Shown piece by piece: positions 30,236 to 38,801 of a stretch of 64,000 nt of DNA. This DNA is from Klebsiella variicola (GTDB lineage Bacteria; Pseudomonadota; Gammaproteobacteria; Enterobacterales; Enterobacteriaceae). The position numbers and the translations under genes are program-made. Under the pieces are notes generated by a model. That model was not told the origin of the DNA and did no database searches. It worked only from the letters and a program-made list of their open reading frames with translations. The stretch covers positions 3,410,001 to 3,474,000 of the forward strand of contig NZ_CP010523.2 in the NCBI RefSeq assembly GCF_000828055.2, given 5' to 3'. Numbering within the stretch: the stretch's first letter is position 1; every line of letters starts with the position of its first letter.

Positions 30236-31960
30236 TTAGCCCCTCAGCCCGCGCCAGAGGATCGCCGGCAGCTTGCGCCAGCGCGGCCGATGATAAAAAT
30301 CCACCAGCTTCTGCGCCACCGCTTCCTGACCCCGGTGGGTAATAAACCAGGGCGGTAGGGGCATCAGCGTCAGTTCGCCATGCCACAGACTGCGCGGAAA
30401 CGGCCGAAACGGCGCCTCAATCACCGTGCGCTCGGTTTTCTCCAGCATAAAGCTGTTATGCACCTTGCCCCGCCCGCTCTGAATATCGTCGAGCGTGTGG
30501 CCGGGAAACGCGCCCCACGGGCAAGGGGCCAACAGGAAGGCCACCCCGCTCCAGCAGTTGATCGCCACCGTGCCGTAGCGCAGCTCAGCGATTAACGCGT
30601 TAAAACGCTTACGTCCAATCGCTTTACGGGTGCGCGGATGGATCACAATATTGGCCCCCAGCGTGCCCTGCAGCCGCTGATTCGCATAGCCGATCGCCTG
30701 GCGCAGAAAACTTTCCGCACTGTCGGCCTCAAGACGAGTGACCGACAGCCCCGGGCCAAAGACCTCCTGCTGACAGAGCGCCGGGTCATCGTCGGTGTTC
30801 GCCACAATCAACGGCAGCGCGTCGCCACGCGCTATCTCCAGCGGCTGGCGGGCGCGCAGGCGAAAGTCGGTCAGCCTTTTTTCAGCGCCGGGGTAGTAGT
30901 CCGGACGGGTGTTCGCGGCGATCAGCCGGTACAGCTGATTCAGCAAGCCCGTCGCTGGCTCCCAGCCCTGCTGCAGGATCAGCACCTGGCTGGCCACGCA
31001 GTTAAACCCGCCGTTGTTCATCTTCTGCGTCGCCAGCTGCTGCGCCTGAAAAGCGATATCCGCCTCGCTCCACGGCCCGGGTACGATAATGGTAGGGCTG
31101 ACGCCGCCCAGCTCCGAAGTCACCCGACGCGGGTTCAGCGGCGTCCTGGCGGCCCGACGCTGGCGAGCCGCTTCACCGTCGCCCCAGACGATGACGTCAT
31201 GGGTCTCGCGAGAGCCGGTGATATGGATCTCATCGACAGCGGGATGGCTGGTCAGCCATGCTCCCGCCTGGGCGTCGCCGGTGACGATGCGGAGCGCATC
31301 CATGGCAATCAGCGGTGCCAGGGCCTGGGCCAGCAGATCGTGCAGATAATCATTCACCGGGTTGAGCTTCAGCAGGCAGACCTGATTTTCAATAAACAGC
31401 TTGTGTAGCACATCCAGTGGCGCAATCGAGGCCACATTGCCGGCGCCAAGCACCAGCGCCAGCTTGCCCTGCCGCGCGGCCGGCGGGATGTCGTATGCCC
31501 GCGCCGCATAGCGGTCGAGATGGGCCCGGGTGACGCCTGGCTGCATCCATATCTCAGCGCGAACTCCAGACAGCAACAGTCGATCCCAGAGCGTGCCGGG
31601 CACCACCCGCAGCGCCAGGCGGCCGTCCGCCAGCGTCCGCAGCGGGATCCGCCGCAGAAAGGTCTTCTCTTCCAGCTGCTCCAGGGTGGCGATGAGCCCG
31701 TTGCAGCCGACCATTAGCGCGCAGGGGCCCGCCAGCCACTCCTCCCCCGCCAGCGGATCGCCCGCCGGCAGCCCTTTGGCCGCCGCCGCCGCGGCCACCC
31801 ACGCCGGGGCAATACCAGCCAGGGCATCCTTGATCTGGCGCAGCAGCGCCAGACGACGGTTCACTGAGGTTTCCGCCCAACGCTGGCGCGCCGCCGACAA
31901 GGCGTACAGGGCAGCATCATACTGAGAGCAGGTCGTCAGACCGGGTCGCGCATGGCTCAT
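30236..31960 (-). CDS. Aldehyde dehydrogenase-family protein
   Basis: 574 residues. An ALDH fold: VLGAGNVASIAPLDVLHKLF in the dinucleotide region, ITGSRETHD, ELGGVSPTIIVPG (catalytic Glu region), GGFNCVASQVL (catalytic Cys), and CQQEVFGPGLSVTRL. About 70 residues longer than typical ALDHs, with a basic tail. It starts inside the stop of the acyl-CoA ligase gene (ATGA overlap), so the two work together; it may oxidise or reduce an aldehyde linked to the CoA ester. Substrate unknown. Confidence 0.75.
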   Translation of the reverse strand: MSHARPGLTTCSQYDAALYALSAARQRWAETSVNRRLALLRQIKDALAGIAPAWVAAAAAAKGLPAGDPLAGEEWLAGPCALMVGCNGLIATLEQLEEKTFLRRIPLRTLADGRLALRVVPGTLWDRLLLSGVRAEIWMQPGVTRAHLDRYAARAYDIPPAARQGKLALVLGAGNVASIAPLDVLHKLFIENQVCLLKLNPVNDYLHDLLAQALAPLIAMDALRIVTGDAQAGAWLTSHPAVDEIHITGSRETHDVIVWGDGEAARQRRAARTPLNPRRVTSELGGVSPTIIVPGPWSEADIAFQAQQLATQKMNNGGFNCVASQVLILQQGWEPATGLLNQLYRLIAANTRPDYYPGAEKRLTDFRLRARQPLEIARGDALPLIVANTDDDPALCQQEVFGPGLSVTRLEADSAESFLRQAIGYANQRLQGTLGANIVIHPRTRKAIGRKRFNALIAELRYGTVAINCWSGVAFLLAPCPWGAFPGHTLDDIQSGRGKVHNSFMLEKTERTVIEAPFRPFPRSLWHGELTLMPLPPWFITHRGQEAVAQKLVDFYHRPRWRKLPAILWRGLRG

Positions 31961-33585
31961 TTTCCCTCACTCATTAAAATCTCTCCGTAGGCCTGGCGCA
32001 GTTGATTTTTGAGCACCTTACCCGTGGCGCTGACCGGTAGCGCGTCGACAAATATCACCCGGTCCGGGATCTGCCACTTTGGCACCCGCGTCTCAAACCA
32101 GGTCAGCAGATCGGTCTCTTCCACTTCGCCCCCTTCCGCGCGAACGCACAGCAGCACCGGCCGCTCGTCCCAGCGCGGATGACGGGCGGCGATGGCCGCC
32201 GCGCTGCGCACCGCCGGATGCGCGATGGCGATATTCTCCAGCTCAACGGTGGAGATCCACTCGCCACCGGACTTGATAATATCCTTTGCCCGATCGCAGA
32301 TCACCAGATAACCATTGGCGTCGAGCGTACCGATATCGCCGGTATCAAACCAGCCTCCCGCGGTCAGGGCGCTCGCGTCCTGACCATAGTACTGCTCCAC
32401 CACCCAGTGCCCTCTGACCTGCAGATACCCCTGACTTTGACCATCCCGGGGCAACGGTTCGCCATCCACGTCCACTACCTGCAGTTCGATGCCGAATATG
32501 GGCCGCCCCTGACCGGCGCGCTGCTTTTGCTGCTCCTGTGCCGGGAGCGCGTCATGTTTGCTCAACGGCGTGTTGATGGTGCCGATAGGCGATGTTTCGG
32601 TCATTCCCCAGGCGTGGGTCAGTTCAATGCCGTAATCACGCTGAAAGGCCTCGGCCATCGACGGCGGCAGCGCGGAGCCGCCAACCAGTGCACGTTTAAA
32701 TTCAGGCAGCCGGACCTCTGTCCGGCGCATCGCCGCCAGCAAGCCGGCCCAGATCACCGGCACGCCAAACCCCACCGTTACCTTCTCGGCGGCCAGCAGC
32801 TGCAGCAGGCTGTCGCCATCGAGGTGCGGCCCCGGCAGCACCAGCCGCGCGCCGACCATGGCGGCGATAAACGGCGTCCCCCACGCGTTGACATGGAACA
32901 TCGGCACCACCGGCAACAGGCTGTCCTTCGCCGATATGCCGGCGGCGTCCGGCTGGTTGCCGCTCAGGGCGTGCAGGACCAGCGAACGATGGGTATTCAA
33001 CACCCCTTTCGGCCGGCCGGTAGTTCCCGAGGTGTAGCAGAGCGAAGCTGGGGTCAGTTCATTGAGCTGCGGCCAGCGATAGTCTACTGTCCCCTGCTGC
33101 AACAGATCGTCAAAAAACAGCAATGAGGGCAACTGGCTGAGCGCCGCTTCGCTGCGGGGTTCCATCAGCACGATGTGTTTCACCGTCGGCAGCTGCGGCA
33201 GCAGCTGCGCCACCAGTGGCAGAAAGGTCTGGTCAAAAAACAGCACTTCGTCGGCAGCGTCGTTGAGGATATACCGCAGATGGTCAACCGACAGCCGCGG
33301 GTTGACAGTGTGTGTCACCCAGCCGCCGGAGGCGACGGCAAAATAGATCTCCAGGTGGCGGCGATTGTTCCATGCCAGGGTAGCGCAGCGGGCGCCTGGC
33401 GGCAGCCCCAGCGACGCCAGCGCCGACGCCAGCCGCTGAGCGCGGCTGGCCACCTCCCCCCAGCTGCTGCGCTCCTGCTCACCGCCAGTACTCACCGAGA
33501 CAATCTCGGTCTCGCTGTGATATTGCGCCGCATGGCCGAGCAGCGCGGCAGTGGTGAGATCCTGATAAATCATCGGTGACGGCAT
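31957..33585 (-). CDS. AMP-dependent acyl-CoA synthetase/ligase
   Basis: 542 residues from ATG 33585 with AAGGAG upstream. The ATP-binding motif CYTSGTTGRPKGV, the HAWGMTETSPIGT core, GWFDTGDIGTLDANGYLVICDRAKDIIKSGGEWIS and the catalytic Lys in SATGKVLKNQLR are all present. Resembles medium-chain fatty acyl-CoA ligases. With the downstream ALDH it forms a two-gene operon at the edge of the accessory block. Confidence 0.85.
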   Translation of the reverse strand: MPSPMIYQDLTTAALLGHAAQYHSETEIVSVSTGGEQERSSWGEVASRAQRLASALASLGLPPGARCATLAWNNRRHLEIYFAVASGGWVTHTVNPRLSVDHLRYILNDAADEVLFFDQTFLPLVAQLLPQLPTVKHIVLMEPRSEAALSQLPSLLFFDDLLQQGTVDYRWPQLNELTPASLCYTSGTTGRPKGVLNTHRSLVLHALSGNQPDAAGISAKDSLLPVVPMFHVNAWGTPFIAAMVGARLVLPGPHLDGDSLLQLLAAEKVTVGFGVPVIWAGLLAAMRRTEVRLPEFKRALVGGSALPPSMAEAFQRDYGIELTHAWGMTETSPIGTINTPLSKHDALPAQEQQKQRAGQGRPIFGIELQVVDVDGEPLPRDGQSQGYLQVRGHWVVEQYYGQDASALTAGGWFDTGDIGTLDANGYLVICDRAKDIIKSGGEWISTVELENIAIAHPAVRSAAAIAARHPRWDERPVLLCVRAEGGEVEETDLLTWFETRVPKWQIPDRVIFVDALPVSATGKVLKNQLRQAYGEILMSEGK

Positions 33586-33784
33586 TACGGGGTCTCCTTT
33601 ACAGACTTCCGGCAGGGAACAGGGTCGCGGCGCGATCGTGCGGGCGCCTATTGAATCTGGTCTACATTTGCCGGTCTGCACAAAAAAACGTACAGAAATC
33701 AGCGGTCACGCACAAAATAGAGTAAGAAATGATTCAGGAGGAAAAAGACGAAATCATAACAGGCAGGTCATTGCTCAGGGCGGG

Positions 33785-33811
33785 TATCGCCCGGCAGCGG
33801 GCCGGGCGATA
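33785..33811. other. Inverted repeat downstream of the transketolase gene
   Basis: Arms TATCGCCCGG and CCGGGCGATA around a 7-base loop, 12 bases past the transketolase stop. There is no T-run, so termination may need Rho. The remaining 33586-33784 is upstream sequence of the ligase gene with no recognised site. Confidence 0.5.
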
Positions 33812-33822
33812 GCAGTGGGGAT

Positions 33823-35826
33823 TTACAGCAGCGCTTTCGCTTTAGCGAGCACGTTGTCGACGGTGAAGCCGAACTCTTCGAACAGCTGCTCAGCCGGCGC
33901 AGACTCACCGAAGGTGGTCATGCCAACGATAGCGCCGTTCAGGCCAACGTATTTGAACCAGTAGTCCGCGATACCGGCTTCTACCGCGACGCGGGCAGAA
34001 ACGGCTTTCGGCAGTACGGATTCACGATAAGCGGCATCCTGCTTGTCGAACGCGTCGGTGGACGGCATGGAGACCACGCGCGCCTTCACGCCTTCGGCAG
34101 TCAGTTTGTCCCACGCGGCCACTGCCAGCTCCACTTCGGAACCGGTGGCGATGAAGATCAGCTCCGGCTGGCCGGCACAATCTTTCAGCACGTAACCGCC
34201 ACGAGCGACGTTTGCCAGCTGCTCTGCGGTACGCTCCTGCTGCGCCAGGTTCTGACGGGAGAGGATCAGCGCGGTCGGGCCGTCCTGACGCTCTACGCCA
34301 TATTTCCACGCAATCGCGGATTCAACCTGGTCACACGGACGCCAGGTGGACATGTTCGGCGTCACGCGCAGGGAAGCCACCTGCTCTACCGGCTGATGAG
34401 TCGGGCCGTCTTCACCCAGACCGATGGAGTCGTGGGTGTAGACCATCACCTGACGCTGTTTCATCAGCGCGGCCATACGTACCGCATTACGCGCGTATTC
34501 CACGAACATCAGGAAGGTGGAGGTGTACGGCAGGAAACCGCCGTGCAGCGCGATACCGTTGGCGATAGCGGTCATACCGAATTCACGCACGCCGTAATGA
34601 ATGTAGTTACCCGCGGTGTCTTCGTTGATCGGCTTAGAACCAGACCACAGGGTCAGGTTGGACGGCGCCAGGTCAGCGGAGCCGCCGAGGAATTCCGGCA
34701 GCAGCGGGCCGAAGGCTTCGATAGCATTCTGCGACGCTTTACGGCTGGCGATTTTCGCCGGGTTAGCCTGCAGCTTCGCGATGAACTCGTTAGCTTTGGC
34801 GTCGAAGTCAGACGGCATTTCACCTTTCATACGACGGGTGAATTCGGCCGCTTCCTGCGGGAAGGCTTTCGCGTAGGCAGCAAACTTCTCATTCCACGCC
34901 GCTTCTTTCGCCTGGCCGGCTTCTTTGGCATCCCACTGCGCATAGATGTCAGACGGGATGTCAAACGGCGCGTGTTTCCAGCCCAGCGCTTCGCGGGTCA
35001 GCGCGATTTCTGCGTCGCCCAGCGGTGCGCCGTGGGAGTCGTGGGTACCGGCTTTGTTCGGCGAACCAAAACCAATGATGGTTTTGCACATCAGCAGGGA
35101 CGGTTTGTCGGTGACCGCACGCGCTTCTTCTACTGCGCGTTTGATGGCGTCAGCGTCGTGACCGTCCACGCCGCGCACCACGTGCCAGCCGTAGGCTTCA
35201 AAGCGTTTCGCGGTATCGTCGGTGAACCAGCCTTCAACGTGGCCGTCGATGGAGATGCCGTTGTCATCATAGAAGGCCACCAGTTTGCCCAGCTTCAGGG
35301 TCCCGGCCAGGGAGCACACTTCGTGAGAAATGCCTTCCATCATGCAGCCGTCGCCCATGAAGGCGTAGGTGTAGTGGTCGACGATATCGTGGCCCGGACG
35401 GTTGAACTGCGCCGCCAGAGTTTTCTCGGCAATAGCCATCCCGACCGCGTTAGCGATACCCTGGCCCAGCGGACCGGTGGTGGTTTCCACGCCCGCGGTG
35501 TAGCCGACTTCCGGGTGACCCGGGGTTTTGGAGTGCAGCTGGCGGAAGTTTTTCAGCTCGGATATCGGCAGATCGTAGCCAGTGAGGTGCAGCAGGCTGT
35601 AAATCAGCATCGAACCATGGCCATTTGACAACACAAAACGGTCACGGTCAGCCCAGGCCGGATTGTTCGGGTTATGGTTCAGGAAATCACGCCACAGCAC
35701 TTCGGCAATGTCAGCCATACCCATCGGGGCCCCCGGGTGGCCGGATTTGGCTTTCTGTACAGCGTCCATGCTCAGGGCGCGCAGCGCGTTGGCGCATTGG
35801 CAGCGAATGGTTTTTGTCGTCTTCAT
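33823..35826 (-). CDS. Transketolase (operon paralogue, TktA-like)
   Basis: 667 residues, full length. Thiamine-diphosphate motif [32 protein letters not shown], catalytic His residues in SGHPGAP and [11 protein letters not shown], and [17 protein letters not shown]. Moves two-carbon units between sugar phosphates. From about residue 15 on it reads almost like housekeeping TktA as I remember it, whereas the first dozen residues ([13 protein letters not shown]) differ. Last gene of the sugar-acid operon, 19 bases after the transaldolase. Its job here is probably to feed erythrose 4-phosphate into central metabolism. Confidence 0.93.
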   Translation of the reverse strand: MKTTKTIRCQCANALRALSMDAVQKAKSGHPGAPMGMADIAEVLWRDFLNHNPNNPAWADRDRFVLSNGHGSMLIYSLLHLTGYDLPISELKNFRQLHSKTPGHPEVGYTAGVETTTGPLGQGIANAVGMAIAEKTLAAQFNRPGHDIVDHYTYAFMGDGCMMEGISHEVCSLAGTLKLGKLVAFYDDNGISIDGHVEGWFTDDTAKRFEAYGWHVVRGVDGHDADAIKRAVEEARAVTDKPSLLMCKTIIGFGSPNKAGTHDSHGAPLGDAEIALTREALGWKHAPFDIPSDIYAQWDAKEAGQAKEAAWNEKFAAYAKAFPQEAAEFTRRMKGEMPSDFDAKANEFIAKLQANPAKIASRKASQNAIEAFGPLLPEFLGGSADLAPSNLTLWSGSKPINEDTAGNYIHYGVREFGMTAIANGIALHGGFLPYTSTFLMFVEYARNAVRMAALMKQRQVMVYTHDSIGLGEDGPTHQPVEQVASLRVTPNMSTWRPCDQVESAIAWKYGVERQDGPTALILSRQNLAQQERTAEQLANVARGGYVLKDCAGQPELIFIATGSEVELAVAAWDKLTAEGVKARVVSMPSTDAFDKQDAAYRESVLPKAVSARVAVEAGIADYWFKYVGLNGAIVGMTTFGESAPAEQLFEEFGFTVDNVLAKAKALL

Positions 35827-35845
35827 CAGTCTTTATCCCTGCGGC

Positions 35846-36796
35846 TTACAGCATCTGCTGAATCTGTTGTTCCAGTTTCACCTGATCGACAGCAAACAGT
35901 CGGATCCCTTCCGCTAGTTTTTCCACTGCCATGGGATCCTGATGATGCTGCCAGAGAAACTCCGCCTGCGTCATCGGGCTGGGACGAGTTTCCGTCACGC
36001 AGCCGGGGGTCAACTGGCGGGTCAACACTCCTTCGCTGGCCGCCAGCTCGTCCAGCAGTGCTGGAGAGATAGTCAGGCGATCGCAGCCCGCCAGCGCCTG
36101 GATCTGCTCAATACGACGGAAGCTGGCGCCCATTACCACCGTGTCATAGCCATGGGATTTGTAATACTGATAAATCTGGCGCACAGAGACCACGCCCGGA
36201 TCGCTGTCCACCTGATAGGCTGACTGCGGCTGGTGCTTCTGATACCAGTCGTAGATGCGGCCCACAAAGGGCGAGATGAGAAAGACGCCCGCTTCGGCGC
36301 ATGCCCGGGCCTGAGCGAAAGAGAACAGCAGCGTCAGGTTGCAGTTTATACCGCTCTGCTCCAGCTCTTCGGCAGCGCGAATGCCCTCCCAGGTGGCGGC
36401 GAGCTTAATTAGAATCCGCTCGGGACCAATGCCATTTTTTTCATATAACTGGATGAGCTTGCGCGCCTTCGCGACGCACATCCCGCGATCCCAGGCAAAG
36501 CGGGCATCCACTTCGGTGGAGATACGCCCGGGCACATGGCGCAGCACCTCGCTGCCGATATCCACTGCCACCTGATCGCAGGCGTTAATCAATTGTGTTT
36601 CTGCGCTGCCTCCCTGGCGGCGTGCCTTGCCAATCGCATCGGCAATCAGCGGCTGATACTGCGGCAGCTGCGCGGCCTTCAGCACCAGCGAGGGGTTGGT
36701 GGTCGCATCCTGGGGTGCAAACTTTTTAATCGATTCAATATCGCCGGTATCAGCAACAACCGTGGTGTATTTTTTCAGTTCGTCTAACTGGCTCAT
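35846..36796 (-). CDS. Transaldolase (TalA-like, operon copy)
   Basis: 316 residues from ATG 36796 (an adjacent ATG at 36799 is possible; AAGGAAC upstream). Schiff-base Lys in [12 protein letters not shown], with [35 protein letters not shown] and MGASFRR, are classic. Transfers dihydroxyacetone units, for example between sedoheptulose 7-phosphate or fructose 6-phosphate and erythrose 4-phosphate. Moderately diverged from TalA and TalB. Lies between the RpiB-like and transketolase genes. Confidence 0.93.
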   Translation of the reverse strand: MSQLDELKKYTTVVADTGDIESIKKFAPQDATTNPSLVLKAAQLPQYQPLIADAIGKARRQGGSAETQLINACDQVAVDIGSEVLRHVPGRISTEVDARFAWDRGMCVAKARKLIQLYEKNGIGPERILIKLAATWEGIRAAEELEQSGINCNLTLLFSFAQARACAEAGVFLISPFVGRIYDWYQKHQPQSAYQVDSDPGVVSVRQIYQYYKSHGYDTVVMGASFRRIEQIQALAGCDRLTISPALLDELAASEGVLTRQLTPGCVTETRPSPMTQAEFLWQHHQDPMAVEKLAEGIRLFAVDQVKLEQQIQQML

Positions 36797-36826
36797 CATC
36801 TGTTCCTTATCTTACGACTGCGGAGA

Positions 36827-37285
36827 TTAATCTCTGGCATGCTGGTGTTCGTAATAATCAATACGTTCCACTTTGGGCGCGGAGCCGCCGCCTTCATATT
36901 CGGACTCAAGCCACGCCTGAATAATTTTTTTGCCCAGCTCAGTGCCAATCACCCGCGCGCCGAGGGTAATAATCTGCGCGTTGTTACTTTTACGCGCTCG
37001 CTCAGCGGAGAAGGTATCGTGACACTGGGCGGCACGGACCCCGGGGACTTTATTGGCCACAATACTCATCCCAATGCCGGTACCGCAGATCAGAATGCCG
37101 CGCTCGTGTTCGCCCTGTTTAATCGACATCGCCACCGCATGGGCAACATCCGGATAAACGGTACTCCCCTGGCGCTTATCGCTGCTGTAATCCGCGACGT
37201 TTATTCCCAGCCCATTCAAATAAGCGACGATAGTATCGCGAAAAGCATAGGCGGCATCATCCGCACCAATAGCGATTGTTTTCAT
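36827..37285 (-). CDS. RpiB/LacAB-family isomerase, EryI/DerI-like
   Basis: 152 residues with AAGGAAATAACC before ATG 37285. The active-site Cys is present in GILICGTGIGMS. Two His residues used by pentose-type RpiB are not where expected: GADDAA replaces GCDHVG, and ARKSNNAQ replaces the RQHN segment. The run HDTFSAERARKSNNAQ followed by IITLGARVIG closely resembles EryI/DerI, the D-erythrulose 4-phosphate isomerases that give D-erythrose 4-phosphate. This fits transketolase and transaldolase downstream. Function is inferred from this resemblance. Confidence 0.8.
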   Translation of the reverse strand: MKTIAIGADDAAYAFRDTIVAYLNGLGINVADYSSDKRQGSTVYPDVAHAVAMSIKQGEHERGILICGTGIGMSIVANKVPGVRAAQCHDTFSAERARKSNNAQIITLGARVIGTELGKKIIQAWLESEYEGGGSAPKVERIDYYEHQHARD

Positions 37286-37313
37286 GGTTATTTCCTTAAT
37301 TTAACAGTACGTC

Positions 37314-37688
37314 TTAATGACAATTCGGGTAAAACGAAATTTGGTCGCCGGGCTGAATAATTTGTGGTGGTTCGCCGTAAAGGTGTACCGTCCCGGGTAA
37401 TTCAGCGATATCTGCGCCATCAAAATTTAGCGTGATATGGCCAAGCTGTCGTAAATTTGCCGTTGCCACACGGCCTACCGCGGTCACCCGATAATTTTTA
37501 TCATTTAATTTCATTCGCTGACCGGGCGATAACTCGGCGGTCAGTTCGCTGGCCTGGTGTACGGCGCAATAACTCGCAATATCGTCGGGAACGGCATCGG
37601 AGAATAAAATAAGCCGCTGCTCCCGCAAAGAGCACTCAACATATTCCCCGACGGCGGTAATTCGTAATGAATACAACGGCACGCTCAT
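37314..37688 (-). CDS. PTS glucitol/sorbitol-type EIIA protein
   Basis: 124 residues. Follows E. coli SrlB: DIASYCAVHQASEL aligns with the active-site segment, and His44 matches the phosphorylated His43 of SrlB by my count. The downstream part (YRVTAVGRVATANLRQLGHI, LNFDGADIAELPGTVHLYG) also aligns. It should accept phosphate from HPr. The start lies in the end of the KdgT-like gene (one base between stop and ATG), so the two are coupled. There is no EIIC gene anywhere in the locus; the natural partner is the EIIB domain fused to the kinase. Confidence 0.88.
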   Translation of the reverse strand: MSVPLYSLRITAVGEYVECSLREQRLILFSDAVPDDIASYCAVHQASELTAELSPGQRMKLNDKNYRVTAVGRVATANLRQLGHITLNFDGADIAELPGTVHLYGEPPQIIQPGDQISFYPNCH

Positions 37689-37689
37689 A

Positions 37690-38709
37690 CTATTTGTGTC
37701 CTTTGGCGGCAGGGGAAGATAATGTCACGCTCTCTTCACTTTTCGCGTCTTTCAAAGGTTCAGCGGCTGGCGCCCGCTTTTTCAGCCGTTTATCAAACCA
37801 GGCGACCAGTATCGGCGCGGTGATCATGGTGATAATGCTCGCCGTCGCCAGCTGCGCGGTGGCGGCATCCACGTACATCGCCAGCGAAGGATCCGCCTGG
37901 GCAACCATCGCAGGCGTCAGCGCTGAGCTGGCGGCGGTGGTTCCCAGCGCGGCGCCCAGCGCGCTTTTCTTCTTCAAAAACAGGTTGTAGATAAAGTAGA
38001 ACACAATCCCGGTGAGCGCGGAGATAATCCCCAACAGGATCCCGGACAGGCCGGCGGTAAACACCGTATTGATGCTGGAGTTGGCGCCGATGGCGAACGA
38101 CATAATAATGATCACCAGCGGCTGCGCCGCGGCGCATAACTGTTTAAAACGTTCGTCCAGATTGCCCCACAGCATGCCAATCAGCAGCGGGATAAGCATC
38201 GACAGCAGCGCGGCGAAGGGAATATTGGCCAGGCCGCTGACGCCCAGCACCATCATGGTGACAAACGGACCATCCTTGATGCAGAACACGGAGATCGCCC
38301 CGGCATCACTGGCATCGCCATAGTTGCTGCACAATGCGATATAGAGGGAGCTGTTCGAGCTGGTCAGGCAGGCAATCAGCGCCAGGGTCGATATCCCGAG
38401 AAATCCGCTCGGGCCAAACAACGTTCCCGCGGCCCATACCGCCAGGGCCCCGGCCAGACATTTGAGAAACAGCAGCACGGCGCCTTTATAGAGCGGCAAA
38501 CCGGCCTGACGGATATTGATTGAGGTTCCGCAAATGAGCAAAAATATGCCCATCATGGCGCTGGAACCGACTTTAAATAAAGCGGTGGTTGGGCCGCCAA
38601 TGCTGAGCACCTGGGGAGCAAAGGTATTAATCAATATTGCCACCAGCAGTGGAATAATGATTAGCCCACCGGGCACCTTATTCATTTTCTCAAGTATATT
38701 AATATTCAT
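37690..38709 (-). CDS. KdgT-family permease
   Basis: 339 residues with about ten hydrophobic segments, starting MNINILEKMNKVPGGLIIIP, a typical KdgT opening. GAALGTTAASSALTPAMVAQADPS near the C-terminus is a family signature. KdgT imports 2-keto-3-deoxygluconate by proton symport; here it probably imports the sugar acid of the pathway. The C-terminal 35 residues form a charged, Lys/Ala-rich tail. Coupled to the EIIA gene directly downstream. Confidence 0.88.
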   Translation of the reverse strand: MNINILEKMNKVPGGLIIIPLLVAILINTFAPQVLSIGGPTTALFKVGSSAMMGIFLLICGTSINIRQAGLPLYKGAVLLFLKCLAGALAVWAAGTLFGPSGFLGISTLALIACLTSSNSSLYIALCSNYGDASDAGAISVFCIKDGPFVTMMVLGVSGLANIPFAALLSMLIPLLIGMLWGNLDERFKQLCAAAQPLVIIIMSFAIGANSSINTVFTAGLSGILLGIISALTGIVFYFIYNLFLKKKSALGAALGTTAASSALTPAMVAQADPSLAMYVDAATAQLATASIITMITAPILVAWFDKRLKKRAPAAEPLKDAKSEESVTLSSPAAKGHK

Positions 38710-38801
38710 AGGGTGACTCTTAAATTAAGATTTAACAGAGATAACGACGCAATACTACCCTGACGACCATTACGTCGTTTATTTTTTATTAGATGACTGG
38801 G

